Positions 23,111 through 34,905 of a stretch of DNA of 64,000 nt are shown here, piece after piece. The notes below the pieces were generated by a model. The model was not told the DNA's origin and ran no database searches. It worked only from the letters and a program-made list of their open reading frames with translations. Within the stretch, counting starts at the first letter, position 1; every line of letters starts with the position of its first letter. Origin of the DNA: Ctena decussata (Eukaryota > Mollusca > Bivalvia > Lucinida > Lucinidae); the NCBI GenBank assembly GCA_963989385.1, contig OZ022513.1:18397928-18461927 (forward strand), written 5' to 3'. The translations under genes were made by a program, and so were the position numbers.

Positions 23111-23709
23111 ATATGGTATTTTCGTGCAAATGGACAATGTATCATAATAGGAAATTGTTTTATGCCAAGTATCATATTTTGTCATAATATCTTGGTTAGA
23201 GATGTAAAACCTTTCCAGGTAAATATCAAGCTTGCGCGACAAGTACAAGAGTGACTAAACAAGCATAAACTCCGCAATAGAGGTACATGTATAGTATCAT
23301 AAAGATTAATACCGCCAATCATCTTAAAAACGACACTAATCACAACAGCCAGCTTTTTAGAACGTCAGTTTGGTACGCACGGAATGGGTTTATCGTTCTA
23401 AATGTGTATTCTCTACAAGCGCAGATTCAGATTAACGTCAAAATGTTTGCAAACAAAATGCCGTTGTTGTAAAACGGGTCCACTGTAATTCTAATTTTTT
23501 TATTTATTCATTCATTTATTTATTTATTTCTATTCTATTTTTATTTTTTCTTCGTTTTTCCTTCTCATTTTTTTCTCTTTTTATTTATTTACTTACTTAT
23601 ATCTTATTTGTCTATAAATTATCCACCTTAGTTTGTTTTTACGTTGTCCTTGTTCTTCTCTTTGCAGAATCATTGTTTACAAATGTCGAACCCCCCACCC
23701 CCCTTAACA
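23111..23709. other. AT-rich DNA with TTTA-rich low complexity
   Basis: 23500-23600 is a (TTTA)n-like low-complexity run. The 61-codon frame at 23287-23472 was not recognised. Confidence 0.5.
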
Positions 23710-23970
23710 TTTCCGCTAAGGTCCACACAGTGCTAGGGTAGTGCTTGACTTACTAGTGCAGGAGTTGCTTGCCTCTTTGCACTGGTTAGCTACGCACTCC
23801 CTGACTTTTGCAAGATAACGTTTGTTTGGTATACCATATAGCTTTAGCCATGTTGTAACTGTGATTGACCATGCTCCACATAGTTTATATTCTATAGAGA
23901 AGAAACTCATATGTCATAAGGATGACCTGAGATTTAATAAAGTTTATGTTCTGTTATGTTCCGTTCTTCT
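23710..23970 (+). mobile_element. Possible non-LTR retrotransposon 3' end
   Basis: The segment ends GATTTAATAAAGTTTATG then TTCTGTTATGTTCCGTTCTTC, which resembles the TTTAATAAAG plus (TTCTG)n-like ends of some invertebrate non-LTR elements. I recognise no protein upstream, so this is weak. Confidence 0.3.
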
Positions 23971-25198
23971 GTAGTATAACTGTCGGGGGCAAACGGAATT
24001 CACGCATCTATACCTGCAGTTTATCTACCAAAGCAAAACTTTCAACCATTTGAAAGTTGTTGCAGCTGACTATTATCATATTTTCGTCCTTTGTGACAAT
24101 TTTGTTGAGTATTGTTTTTTTTCTGTCCTGCACCTCTATGAAAGTGTCGTGTGCTTTTAGAAGCCTAACCAATGGAACGGCTGTATATAAGCATGGATAA
24201 TAATACATCATTGAGGCTTAATATAGATGAAGATGGTCTGAAAAGATCAAATAAAATAGCATTACTCACCGACCCACCCAAAGCACTGAAAAAAAAAACA
24301 TGAAAAAGGTCACTCGGTGTAACAAAGAGCGAGAAAGTATCTGATCCGAATACGCGGTTGCTTAAATTTATGGCACAGTAAAAGAAAACAAATGTGTAAT
24401 GCGTCCCTTTTTGGCTCTGTAGCGGGAACAAGTGAGACGGCGACCGGTTTACTTACTAGCAATGTACCGGTATACAGGAAACACTGCGCTGATAGCTGTT
24501 TTATGACCTTGTTATTGTATTCCTTTGGTGAAACACCAGTTTCACTGGACTATTACATACTAGGATTATATCACACAATAAACAAGAACATTTGTCTTTA
24601 AAACCAAATAATCCTGTTTATTGCGTGCTGTAACCCAATTAACAGTTCAGTAAAATTTATGTTTCATCACAGGAAACACCCGGTCTCATATCCTATTATA
24701 AACCATTTCCATAAAACAGGGGGAACGCAAGATGTGGTCTAACTTTATATGTATAAACGTTTTCAAGGTCTTGATTCAACCAGCCCCTATGTTTTATATC
24801 TGGGGCTAACCAGAAGAATAATGGTTGACCATCACAAGAAAAAGAAACACATTAAGATTTTTATGATTTTCAATAAATATACCAATTTAGCCTGAAAACC
24901 AGGCTAGGTTCCAACCACTGAAACCAAAATGACAATTTAACCAATTGCAGAATTTCTAATTGTTTTGTTTGACCATCCAAAGAACATTTGATACTAACGA
25001 AAAAAATAAGAAACAAAGGATACAAGGTATAAAGAGAATGTTATCTTTAAATGAGTAGTTTTTACCTGCTGCGGATGTGTATATAGATTTAATTAAGACA
25101 GAACTGTCAGGGGATCCCACTTCAATTACGCGGAACAGCTTAAGTAAAGTGGTGTTAATTTCACAATGAAGAACATGTGCTCTAAGATGTACGAGGCT
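23971..25198. other. AT-rich DNA, no recognised gene
   Basis: Short frames on both strands, none recognisable. Confidence 0.5.
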
Positions 25199-25420
25199 GG
25201 GGCCGTATTTTTAAAACGACTTAAGTCGTTGCTATGCTGTTGCTAAGGCTGACTTTCTAAGAAGGAGATTCCCTGTAACTATGAAATTTGCTCTGGAGGA
25301 ACAGTCTGAAAAGACTGTTCCTCCAGAGCAAATTTCATAGTTGTAGGGAATCTCCTTCATACAGTTTTAGCCCTAGCAACAGCATAGCAACCACTTAAGT
25401 CGTTTTATGAATACGGCCCC
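25199..25420. mobile_element. A-family foldback, copy A3
   Basis: GGGGCCGTATTTTTAAAACG at the left, CGTTTTATGAATACGGCCCC at the right. The arms meet at GTCTGAAAAGAC. The inner arms (GCTCTGGAGGAACAGTC and complement) are essentially perfect. Confidence 0.92.
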
Positions 25421-26750
25421 TGGTGTCCATCCTCTTTTAGAAGAAGTAACTCATAGTTTCTGTACGACATATGGACAAGCTTACAGCTGCAGTCAAACTG
25501 GCTACGAAATGTTACATTCTTTGAGACAACTGCACAAAGACAACATATTTTAAGCAGGAGAACATTGTGTCTCAGTTCCACAATTACATAGGCGTTGTCG
25601 ACCTGTGTATGAAATAAGACTACTCTGGCTTACAAGCACGTGGCTGAGGAAAAATCGTCGCTACAGATTTGCATTGATGGGAAGAATCTCGGACTCATGA
25701 AGAACGTATAGGAAGGGGAATACTGGTTCAAAATTCCTCAGTTTCGCTTGTATACCAATTATGATCATTCCATCTTGAAGAATTAGTGTTGAGTGTATTA
25801 CGCAGAGCAGGAAAAAAAGACAACTGCAGAAATAAAAGGCAGATTAATAGGCGAAGGTTCTCAATCAAACGATTTAAACGCAGCGATGTAAGCCTTCTTG
25901 CAAAACAAGAAAACTTTGGACTGAAAAGTTACACCGAAATCCTTGACAAAAATGACCATACGATCCTTTTTGTCACAGTCTTTTGTACCTTTTTTTAGTC
26001 AAGGCATGGTGAGAAAGAAATATAAAAGACAACTGGGTGACATTTTGAGAAAGTCAATCAACGTATACTGCGATACAATAAGTTGTGGTAACCAAAGTAC
26101 CTCATATAAGTATTTTAACTCGACTGGAAACTGTGAAACATGTTACGAAAAATGTCAAAGCGTGGAGAGAAAGAAAGCTAAACAAATACAAGATAAGCAG
26201 GAGAAGCTGGTATTTACCTTTACAATAAAAACGTAACTATACCAATTTTAGTGCGACAGACGTACGCTTTGCTTTTGAATTTAACTTCTTCAGTGTCGCT
26301 AAAACCTAAACGTTTGAAAGAAAAAATGTGATATGGGCAGATTTCGGCAGGCAACGAGCAGTCCTCTCCGAGCGCACTTACTTACGCATTCTGCGAGACA
26401 CAGTAATGTAGATGCAGACAACAGGTAAGAGACGCCTACGTATTAACTCGCAGACGCACGCGTCCCAAACCGAGCCACCTCAACCCTTATGATGACCGAT
26501 GCAGCAAGAACCTACAAAAAGTCAAAATAATTTTCAAAAAATGGAAGCCAAACTCCGCTAAGATTCATGTCGCTGTGACATATCAGTCTTAGTTTTAGAA
26601 TAGTTTAGAATTTGTACCTAAAATTGTTTTAATTAGATTACTTTAAATAAGTATTGAAGTAGTGACCACATTGCTAAAGAATCAGAATCAACACTGGAAC
26701 ACTGACTAACTACTTTGATGATATCTTAGGGGACAAACTGTTGTCAACCT
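25421..26750. other. AT-rich DNA with two adjacent short frames
   Basis: Frames at 25786-25998 (70 codons) and 25943-26236 (97 codons, with six cysteines and a lysine-rich end) overlap in different registers. I recognise no domain. They could be chance or a decayed coding segment; nothing here decides it. Confidence 0.4.
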
Positions 26751-26973
26751 GGGGCCGTATTCATAAAATGACTTAAGTGGTTGCTATGCTGTTGCTAAGG
26801 CTGGATTTCTGAAAAGGAGATTCCCTACAACTATGAAATTTGCTCTGGAGGAACAGTCTGAAAAAGACTGTTCCTCCAGAGCAAATTTCATAGTTGTAGG
26901 GAATCTCCTTCATAGAAATTTAGCCTTACCAACAGCATAGCAACCACTTAAGTCGTTTTATAAATACGGCCCC
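26751..26973. mobile_element. A-family foldback, copy A4
   Basis: GGGGCCGTATTCATAAAATG ... CGTTTTATAAATACGGCCCC. The longest perfectly paired inner arm of the family here: CTCTGGAGGAACAGTC with its complement around TGAAAAAGA. Confidence 0.92.
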
Positions 26974-27436
26974 TGGATACCATATATGACTGTCGCATCT
27001 TTAATCAGCCTGCATGTTATCGAGATGTCTTTGACACAATTTTGATAGCCAATGAAAAATACAGAAGGACAGATGGAGTGGGAGAATATTAGACAAATGC
27101 AAACAGTATACATTCAATTTCCATAGAGGGGATATCAGTATGGAAATCAGCAATTGTTCTTGAGGGTCTGGATGGGGTTTTATGATCAGAGAATAATGGT
27201 AATTTGTATACTGATTAGAGAAAAATAGCCAAAACATGACAATGATTAGAGAAAAATGAGGGCTTAAAGGATAAAGAAAAATTTGAAAAGTTAGGAGGAA
27301 AATTATTAGGAACTGACACAATTCAATCCCAGATCCAACTCAAGACACCATGTGGGAAAGAGATAACACAAAATTTGTCACCACCAAAGACAATACCAAC
27401 GGCAGCCATGTAAACAGCCATTATCCATGTAGGTGG
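26974..27436. other. Unrecognised DNA
   Basis: A 106-codon minus-strand frame (27001-27321) has a leucine-rich, low-complexity make-up and no recognisable domain. GAGGGTCTGGATGGGG at 27171-27186 has its reverse complement at 28171-28186, so it could belong to a larger diverged inverted repeat. Confidence 0.45.
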
Positions 27437-27605
27437 TCAACGGGCTAGCCTTAACATCACAAACAATATATCAACAACAGACATGGCACTTTACAACACA
27501 TAAAACAACCAAGAAGAACCAAAACAGAACTGCCGCATTGGGTCGGCCAGAAATGAAATTACTGGGGGGCTTTATCGGTTAGTGGTCGACCAACCCTCGA
27601 CCATT
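27437..27605. repeat. Dispersed repeat N, copy 1
   Basis: Shares GGCTAGCCTTAACAT-CACA, AAGAAGAACCAAAACAGAA, TGCCGCATTGGGTCGGCCAG and AATTACTGGGGGGC with copy 2 (27764-27950, direct). An inverted, diverged copy is at 28850-28960. Confidence 0.7.
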
Positions 27606-27763
27606 GTTCTGCCTTGGCTCAACAGATATTTAGTTGTTTAACCCAACAAAAAAGCAACCGCCAACACAACCGTCTTAAAAAAAGCACCGACCCTGACAAT
27701 AAGAAAAAAATATACGTAAAACATTAAACATCTATTTTTACCTACTTTCAATTCTTTAATGTC

Positions 27764-27950
27764 AGGGCTAGCTTTAACATAACAGACCATATATCAAAAC
27801 AAGCAAAGCGACAAACAACATGCGAAAGAACTAAGAAGAACCAAAACAGAAGTGCCGCCTTGGGACGGCCAGCAATAAAATTACTTGGGGTGTGGGTGTG
27901 TGGGTGTGTGTGGAGGGGGCTTAACAGGTTTGCGGTCGAGCACCTTAACA
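27764..27950. repeat. Dispersed repeat N, copy 2
   Basis: Direct copy of the preceding repeat (GGGCTAGCTTTAACATAACA, AGAACCAAAACAGAAGTGCC, TTGGGACGGCCAGCAA), with an inserted GTGTGGGTGTGTGGG microsatellite at 27890-27915. Confidence 0.7.
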
Positions 27951-28567
27951 AAATAGCCGAAAAAATAAAGAACACTGATTATTATACGTTGTAACAATGA
28001 GAAATAAAATATAAAGAACCAGCCTAAAACATTATATAAAGACTAAAACAAAAAAAAATGAAAATTATCACCGTTTTCAAGAATAATGAATTTTTCAAAG
28101 AATAAGCAAACATTTGAAAAGAAAGAAGATATAAGCTTAATTTCTACTGAATATAGAATTCCAGGAGCCCATCCCCCATCCAGACCCTCGTTCTTATCTA
28201 CTATTAATTATCAGGTTGCTAGTTGGTGTGATTCCATGGCATAAACTTTTCAGACAAAAGTTATAATTGAATTTCAAGGGCAAGTAATATGTTTTGCTAC
28301 CAGTAAGACATTATTCTGCCTTGATATCTGCAACATAATTAAACCGTCAGAACTATAACAAAAGCACAGCTTATTGCTCGATTTCATCCTGACTTCATCA
28401 ATGAATCTATTTCGTGACTTTCGATCCCATCCATCATGGCAGTTTAAGGAAAGACTCGACGGTAATTGTAAATAAAGACTGTGATTATCTGCTAATCCGA
28501 TAAATCATGTCAAAAGCTCCTAGAAACCTACTTATTGAGAAGAATACGTCTCTACTCGCGAATTGTA
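27951..28567. other. AT-rich DNA, no recognised gene
   Basis: Nothing was recognised except the short inverted match at 28171-28186 described for 26974-27436. Confidence 0.5.
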
Positions 28568-28790
28568 TTTTGAGCTATATCACGACAAAATCAACAAAGT
28601 GGCATGGACGTCAGGCGAAGACTCAGATAAACCTGGGCAGCCACCCGCCCATGCGGAGCAGAGTCTTCGCTGTCGGCATGAAAGTAGCATAGACACTTGG
28701 CTACCCTTTACGTGCACAGCGAAGACTCTGGTCAGACTGGGCAGATGTCCAGGCTGAACTGATTCTTCGCTGGGCACAAATGCTGCTCCA
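28568..28790. mobile_element. Decayed B-family foldback, copy B7
   Basis: The order of motifs is that of family B (AAATCAACAAAGTGGC, GACTCAGATAAACCTGGGCAG, CAGAGTCTTCGCTGTC, CAGGCTGAACTGA, CGCTGGGCAC) but both ends are eroded. Short frames reported on both strands here are translations of the repeat. Confidence 0.75.
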
Positions 28791-28849
28791 TACGAACCGA
28801 ACTACCAAATAATTGTGTGCACCGCGGCGGAGGGTGAGGGTGAAGGATT

Positions 28850-28960
28850 GGGCCCAGTAAAACCGGTTTAAACCCCCCAGTAGTTATTACTGACCGTCCC
28901 AAGCCGGTACTTTCGTTGCGTTTGCATTTGTTTTATGTTCGGTGCTGTTTAATTTATTGT
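28850..28960. repeat. Dispersed repeat N, copy 3 (inverted)
   Basis: AAACCCCCCAGTAGTTATTAC and CTGACCGTCCCAAGCCGGTACTTTC follow the reverse complement of copies 1 and 2. Confidence 0.6.
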
Positions 28961-29430
28961 GTTCTCATTTTTAACCCTTCTACATGTATAATAAAAATAG
29001 AAAATAGGTAAAAATAATTGTTAAAAGTTTTTTGTATAATTTGCTTAGTCTGTTGTAACCCTTCTGTTGGTATAAATTATTTAGTTCAATAAAGATAGCT
29101 GAGTTGCCACCTATTTGGGAAAGAGCTGCTGACTCGGCTTATCACTTGTAATTTATTGTTTGTTGGGATGTCTTTGTCAATCTTTCCTTTTGATGTTGAG
29201 GGATAAGGTTTGGGATCTGATTCAGTCAGTTCCTGAAGTGTAGTTACTCTTTAGATTTGTTGGCTTTGTCGTGTGGTGGCACATTTAGTTACATATTATT
29301 CACTGATCGGGTTTATGCAAACGTAAGTTTAGCAAGTGCAGATAGGGAAATGACTAATGATTACGAGGTACCCCACCTGTGTTTCCAGCGCATATTTTCT
29401 TTATATCTTTCATTTAGGTTTTCCAAAAAG
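28961..29430. other. Unrecognised AT-rich DNA
   Basis: TTTAGTTCAATAAAG at 29080-29094 looks like a retroelement end but no body is recognisable upstream. Confidence 0.4.
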
Positions 29431-29431
29431 A

Positions 29432-29590
29432 GGCGCTTGGCCGAGTGGTTGGAAACGCTCGGTTACGGAGTTGAAGGTCGCGGTTTTGAATTGCTGATCA
29501 GCCAGCCTGGATAAGCTTTAAATTGCAATGCTGAGTGTTTGTCAGTTACTGGCTGCCCTAACAGTTTTCGAACTTTTGGTTGTTGTTGAG
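29432..29590 (+). mobile_element. tRNA-headed SINE (Ser/Leu-type head)
   Basis: GCGCTTGGCCGAGTGGTTGG is an A box typical of tRNA-Ser/Leu-type heads. The expected B box is eroded (CGCGGTTTTGAATTGC). The body includes GTCAGTTACTGGC, shared with SINE-1. It runs into the tail of the minus-strand SINE that follows. Confidence 0.65.
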
Positions 29591-29845
29591 TTGAACGTCC
29601 ACGGTAAACAGCTATGGTCATGTCGGGACGGTCAGTTAACCTAACCACACTATTCCAGGGCAGACTTAGACCTTCTAAGCGGTTAACAAGTACTAAGTGC
29701 ACTTACTTTCACCGGTAACTGACAACTGCCTTTCTTGAATCAGCGGAAGGAGAAATGAAAATAAGTGGCCGGACCGTCGAACCTGTGGTCTTCTGCACCA
29801 TGGTCGAGCGACGCTCGGTACCCGACCACTTGCATCCATCGGGTA
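29585..29845 (-). mobile_element. SINE-1, copy on minus strand
   Basis: The minus strand reads a degenerate tRNA-like head (GTTCGACGGTCCGGCCAC at its 3' end), then CATTTCTCCTTCCGCTGATTC, AGGCAGTTGTCAGTTACCGG, GCACTTAGTACTTG, CCGACATGACCATAG, and ends GTGGACGTTCAACTCAACAAC. It is convergent with the plus-strand SINE at 29432-29590, tail to tail. Frames of 79 and 122 codons on the minus strand across this area are repeat sequence. Confidence 0.75.
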
Positions 29846-30840
29846 CCTGCTGCAAACCAGAGAAGGAGTTACAGTGTAAGCAAATAGTTGGACTCTGTCT
29901 TTCGTAGGCTCCAAGATAAGATGATTCTCTAACAATCCACTATTTCTACGTCCACAAACCTTCGGAAAACCTTCACTTACCTTTTTAAACAAAATTACAC
30001 TTGTGATCTTATTCAAATATAGAATGGCCACTTCGAGCATTTTTAACAAATAAGCATTCATTGAAGAAACTAAAATGCGTCTATTAGAGAAGAACAGTTA
30101 ATCAACTGAGAGAGATTTCCCCAAGGAGGGAACTATTACACAAATCACTACGTCTCAGCGATCTAACTTCTCAATGCTAATGCAAAATCTGTCACAAACG
30201 ACTCTTTTAATGGCCAAACTGAATGACACTTCGTAGAATAAGCACTTTTATTTCGTCTCATTATTTGACAGTATGGAACACATTCTAAATGGGTCGAGTT
30301 AGTTTGTCAGAAAGATCTTTCCTGGGGTCATTGCATTCATCAGACCGTTTAATGGAACTAAGATTTTGCTTCTGGTGTAAAACGTTTCTTCAAGCCAACT
30401 TTCCATTTCACTGAAAACTTATGAAAAAAGGCGATGATTGGGAACTGATAAAGTCAAATTAACCGGGAACGTACTTAACGCTCATTCAAATTAGATATCT
30501 ACTATGACACGAACCGGAAAAACTGTAATAAAAAGTAACAACACTGGAAGTAAGAAAGGTATTTGTTAACTTGGACTTATGAATATTTTAGCCAAATGTC
30601 AATTTCAGAAAGGTATTCGTTCATGCTCCTAGGTGAGGACTGAATATGCGTTCAAATAAATCAGTACTAGATCTAATAGAGCGTTTCTTAACAGAGTAAT
30701 TAAAATTCAATGGAAACCGATCCCAATGTATTGTTTATGTACTTGGGACGTAAGTGTCTTTCAGACCATATTAGCAAAGTAAAAAAGATAAGCAATACCA
30801 GCATTTGGGGGTATCAGCAGTGTAAAAGTTAACCGCAGAA
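29846..30840. other. AT-rich DNA, nothing recognised
   Basis: No gene, RNA or repeat could be supported. Confidence 0.5.
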
Positions 30841-30842
30841 AT

Positions 30843-30920
30843 GCGCATTAGTTGCACAGAACTTGGTTGCGCATCAGTTGCACAGGATTTGGTTGTGCAT
30901 TAGTTGCACAGGATTTGGTT
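30843..30920. repeat. 26 bp minisatellite, three copies
   Basis: Three consecutive 26 bp units, each containing CAGTTGCACAG or TAGTTGCACAG followed by GATTTGGTT or AACTTGGTT. Units 2 and 3 differ at two positions. Confidence 0.9.
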
Positions 30921-30930
30921 AAGGTTAAAT

Positions 30931-31405
30931 AGGGTCAAGTCAGGTAAATTCGGTCAGTGACAATTTTCCTTTATATGTCAGTTGTTTGTAATTAAAACAA
31001 AATTATTTAGGCAAACAGTGAAACTCCTGATGAGACTGATCATGATGAACCGTCTCATCTGGATTTTTATTATTTGCAATGGTATAACCCTGGTCAAGAA
31101 ACGGAAACAAAGGTGGTTTGGTCATGTCAAGGTCTCTTGGTTAAGCAAAGACGATTCTACAGGGCACAGTCAAAGGAAAAAGAAGAAGCGGTAGACAGAA
31201 GAAGAGGTGGGAAGACAATATTAAAGACTGGGTAGGAATGGACTTTGCCAGCTCAACTAGGGCGGCTGAAAACAAGACAAGGTGGAAAGGGATCGTTTTG
31301 AAGTCATCTGTGGTGCCCCAACGACCTTCTAAGGTTACGGGATAGAATAGAATAGAATAGTATGTCCGAATTTACCCGCTGTCCAATGTTACCAGACTCG
31401 ACCCT
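30931..31405. mobile_element. C-family foldback, copy C3, interrupted
   Basis: The left part (30931-31086) runs from GGGTCAAGTCAGGTAAATTC through GATGAGACTGATCATG to ATTTGCAATGGTATA. The right part (31361-31405) continues TATGTCCGAATTTACCCGCTG to the terminal CTCGACCCT. In C4 the two parts are contiguous (GCAATGGTATGTCCG), so the 31087-31360 segment is an insertion. Confidence 0.88.
31087..31360 (+). pseudogene. 5'-truncated non-LTR retrotransposon (ORF2 C-terminus), nested in C3
   Basis: Translation in two registers gives the C-terminal tail of a non-LTR reverse transcriptase: RKQRWFGHV, then after a frame change KGKRRSGRQKKRWEDNIK-like and TRAAENKTRWKGIVLKS. It is homologous to 43330-43937 and ends in a (ATAGA)n tail. 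It lacks all catalytic parts, is frameshifted, and cannot be functional. The typical 5' truncation and simple-repeat tail indicate insertion by reverse transcription. The target duplication is at most a few bases (TA). Confidence 0.85.
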
Positions 31406-33378
31406 AGTGGTTGCACTCAGCTGAAATTTTGTAATCGAGCGTCGGCTTATGAAAATGGTCGATGATCGAGTAAACATCGATTAATGAAATTGATAGATGC
31501 TTACTTAGAATAAACACTAGGTCTCGCCCACGAGCTATTCCCTGGGCTCTGTTTAATTGCATCTCAACATCGTCTATGGAGAAACTGGAGTGTTACCACT
31601 TAAAGTTGATTAAAAAAAGCGTATGATAAGTCTTTGGTCAAAATTAGTGAGTCCTGTGAACAGTAATATATCCACTAAATTATTCTTTATAACCAAAACA
31701 TAATCCGAACAACGTATTCATAATGCTAGTTTCCAATCGTTTGATAAAATTCGTGATATACTGATACCCTGTGGTTATTCAGGATTTTGGGAAAAATTTA
31801 AATTTTAAAAAGGTTTATATATCAGAGATTGGCAAAATGAATTTTTCAATAGTACGTCATGCTATATTTATAAAATATTTAAAAAGACCTCTGGTTGCTA
31901 AAGCTATCAGTCGAAGATCCCGTTTAGGTATCGTAATATTTAATAAACTTAAGGTAAGAACCAAAAATCACAACTCACCAATGGGAACTGGTCGTTGGCT
32001 GAGAATGCGAAGATAAAACTGAAAATGTCACCTATTTAACCAAGATAATGGAGACGAATATCATTATATTATGTCGTGCAAAAGAATTCATAATTTAAGA
32101 AAACAGAATTTAAATTCTTAATTTGCTCAAGACCAAATGCTTCCAAATTTCATAAGTTTATGAGTTGTGAAAATCGTAGCCAACTAAGAAAATTAAGCCT
32201 CTCCATTAAATATTTGTTCAGTTCCTTATAGAATCCCTACCCATGCACCATTTGTACTTGCGTAAAATGCTGTGAAGTAGAGAAGGTGAAGAGTTGAGTT
32301 TGCAGAATTTATTCCGTTCGATGACATATATACTCGTATTTACAGTTTAATTAAGTTGATTCTGTATTGTGCACAGTATCGTATACATATTGTATTTGCC
32401 TTTGTTCTTCATGTTGCTATGTAAATGTGGATTGAACGGATATATTTGATAGATTTGGTTTGAAAGAGTTCGTGGACTTCTTAGTCGAGATACAATATCA
32501 TCTTCTGCTGTCCCCTGCGACGTAAAAGCTTCAAATGAGTATCGAATGTGCAGTAAAATGCAAAACCCTTGGCATAATAGTATAAGCATATTAAGAAAAC
32601 TGATGCATCGATAATAGCAAATTATGATCGATTAACCACTCATTTGCTGCAAACGATTAATGATGAAGTAACGCGATTAATCGGAAAACCATTAGGTTAA
32701 TGATTCACTAAGTGTGTCTGCTTTCGCAGTTATGTCATTCCGTTTTGGCGTTGTGTGTTTCTTTCGGTGTTTCGGAAGGACAATGTAGGATATGTAATTT
32801 ATCGATGTGCAAAGAACGGCGATTCACGCACAAATCGGTAAAAAGTCCAAGGGCTTTATGTAAAATTGTTTGTATAAATATCATCAATTAATTCACAAAA
32901 TAAAATACATGTACCTTTCATATGGTTCAAACTCGGTCATCTATACCTGAAAATTGTGGGTTAAATTGCATATCTCAGAAATCGAAAATTGTTCCAAAAG
33001 TTTGGTTCAGGGGGTATATCGAAGTATATAAGCCCCTTTTCCATTGGCTTTTGACCAAATTAGCATAAGAATTTTGAGGGGGAATAATCATGCTGTAAAA
33101 TGATAATTTTAGCCATTCCAGATTATCTTCATCGGAACATTTGCATTACGCGGGTGACCAGTCTTTGTTATAGTGATTCTATTATACAGAATCATTTAAA
33201 CCGTTCTGTGCCCAGTTGTTGGTTTAAACAATATTTATTTCAAGAAAACGAGCACATACAAATGTACAGAATCAATTATCGGGATTTGGTCGGAAGCTCT
33301 AGGCTTGTAAAGACCATCTCAAAACTAAAAACGTCGTTAGTTAACGAGACGTTAAAAGTTCAAACTTAAGGTTAATAC
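31406..33378. other. AT-rich DNA, no recognised gene
   Basis: The longest frame is 89 codons (33100-33369, plus). None of the frames carries a domain I recognise. Confidence 0.5.
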
Positions 33379-33480
33379 CTCAAATATGCCAATAGTTTTT
33401 GTTGAAAAAACGTGAGAAGCTATTGCATTGCAAAAGCTTTTCACATTTTTTCAACAAAAAATATCAGTGTATTTGGTAAT
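33379..33480. repeat. Interrupted palindrome
   Basis: CTCAAATATGCCAATAGTTTTTGTTGAAAAAA on the left pairs with TTTTTTCAACAAAAAATATCAGTGTATTTG on the right, with GAGAAGCT and AGCTTTTC inside. Length about 95 bp. Reverse-complementary GTTAACGAGACG-type motifs (33340) and CTTAACGAG-type motifs (33497-33526) frame it. Confidence 0.65.
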
Positions 33481-33717
33481 AAAAACATAAAACACTTAAC
33501 GAGTTGACCTCTTAACGAGCTCGTTAGGCTAACGGTGCTTTGAACAACTGGGCCCTGGTTGTGTTCAATTCCGTTCAGCAAAGTAAAGAAACGTGCGGAT
33601 TTTGATATCAAATGCTAGATAAGGAAATAATATGACAAAAAGCTAGAACGGACTGTCGCCATAGAGTTGTCATTAGGATATATGTAGTTACTACCAATAC
33701 TTTTAAAAAGTAGAGCA

Positions 33718-33910
33718 TGGCTTCTTTATGTCTGGCCTTTAATGAAATTAAGGCGACGTTTATGCTTCTGAGAACATCTTAACTCATTAGCCAGAAACTC
33801 TATAAACACAAACTGGTTAGCACTCAGTAATAAAACCAACATGAGTAGACAGTTGGACTCATTATACACGTAATGACTAGATTGAGACTGAAACTTCTCT
33901 TTAATTAGTG
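33718..33910. repeat. Dispersed repeat R, copy 1
   Basis: CTTTATGTCTGGCC, GAGAACATCTTAACTCATTA, AAACTCTATAAA, ACTCAGTAATAAA and CGTAATGAC appear in the same order at 34417-34595. The phrase ATGAGTAGACAGTTGGACTC recurs at 36470-36490. A minus-strand 126-codon frame (33726-34106) overlaps it and was not recognised as a protein. Confidence 0.6.
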
Positions 33911-34416
33911 AAATACTAGAGTATATAGTATTGACCTTTTGCCAACTGGTAGATTTCACAAGATATCTGATCGTCGAGAGCAAATAAGTACATAGTGAAA
34001 GAAATCTCTGTAAAATATGCCGTCCATTAAAATGCCTTTTTTTTCCAAGAATTATAAGCACATCAAAAATAAATCGATTTTTGTCTGTTTTGGCCAAGTT
34101 TGTCAAAATAAGCTCAGCTTATGACTGGTTTGATGTGTACAGCTTTTGCCATATAAGTACTGTTTTACTATTAGTTAATTGATATTTTTTAGATTATAAA
34201 TATTTTTCGTACGAGCTACAAACAAAAGTCTACATGTGCAACACAAGCAGAGCTTCTACTAAAGTCCATTAAAAAGCTTAGGTACGAATTCAGATAAGAC
34301 GGCGTTACATAACTCAGTGATCGTGCGGCAATTTAACAAACTAGATTGCATGTCGTCACAAACTGTCATTAAATTCTTCATCATTAACACTGATACGGTA
34401 ACCAGTCAAACGTGTC

Positions 34417-34595
34417 TGCTTTATGTCTGGCCTCTGCTGGTAATAAGAGATTTTTGTATTATCAGAGAACATTTGAACTCATTATCCAAAAACTCTCTAA
34501 AATAAACTTGTTTAGACTCAGTAATAAATCTGCACGAGAAGTCAAGTGAACTTATTTTTCACTTAATGACAAGAATGAGCGTGAAACATCTCATT
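34417..34595. repeat. Dispersed repeat R, copy 2
   Basis: Direct, diverged copy of 33718-33910 ending just before D-family element D3. Confidence 0.6.
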
Positions 34596-34611
34596 TATTA
34601 ATAATGATTAT

Positions 34612-34905
34612 CATATGACGTCGCTGTTATTCAGTGGAAAGCGCCGTGCCATAAAAATCGTACATGACTACACGTGTATTACACTTTGGTGCGAACACGT
34701 AACGTCATTGACAACATCCAGATCCGCAATGCGTTTCCACATCGATATAATGTTCATTTTGAAAGGGATAAAATTCCATTTTAAAGGGTCATATAATTAA
34801 CAGAATCTTACACTCGTGGTCATTTTATATGAATTTTATGAAACTCGCCGAAGACTCGTTTCCTCAATTACATATGAAATGACCAGCCGTGTAAGATCCT
34901 CTATA
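34612..34905 (+). mobile_element. D-family element, copy D3
   Basis: Starts TATCATATGACGTCGCTGTT and ends GTGTAAGATCCTCTATA. The 5' part matches D1 and D2, the 3' part is an imperfect palindrome (TGGTCATTTTATATGAA / ATATGAAATGACCA). Same asymmetric plan as D4-D6 but with a different interior, so two subfamilies share the ends. Confidence 0.8.

Noticed and set aside
25786..26236. Two adjacent frames as exons
   Set aside because: Different registers, no splice signals I could argue for, no domain recognised.
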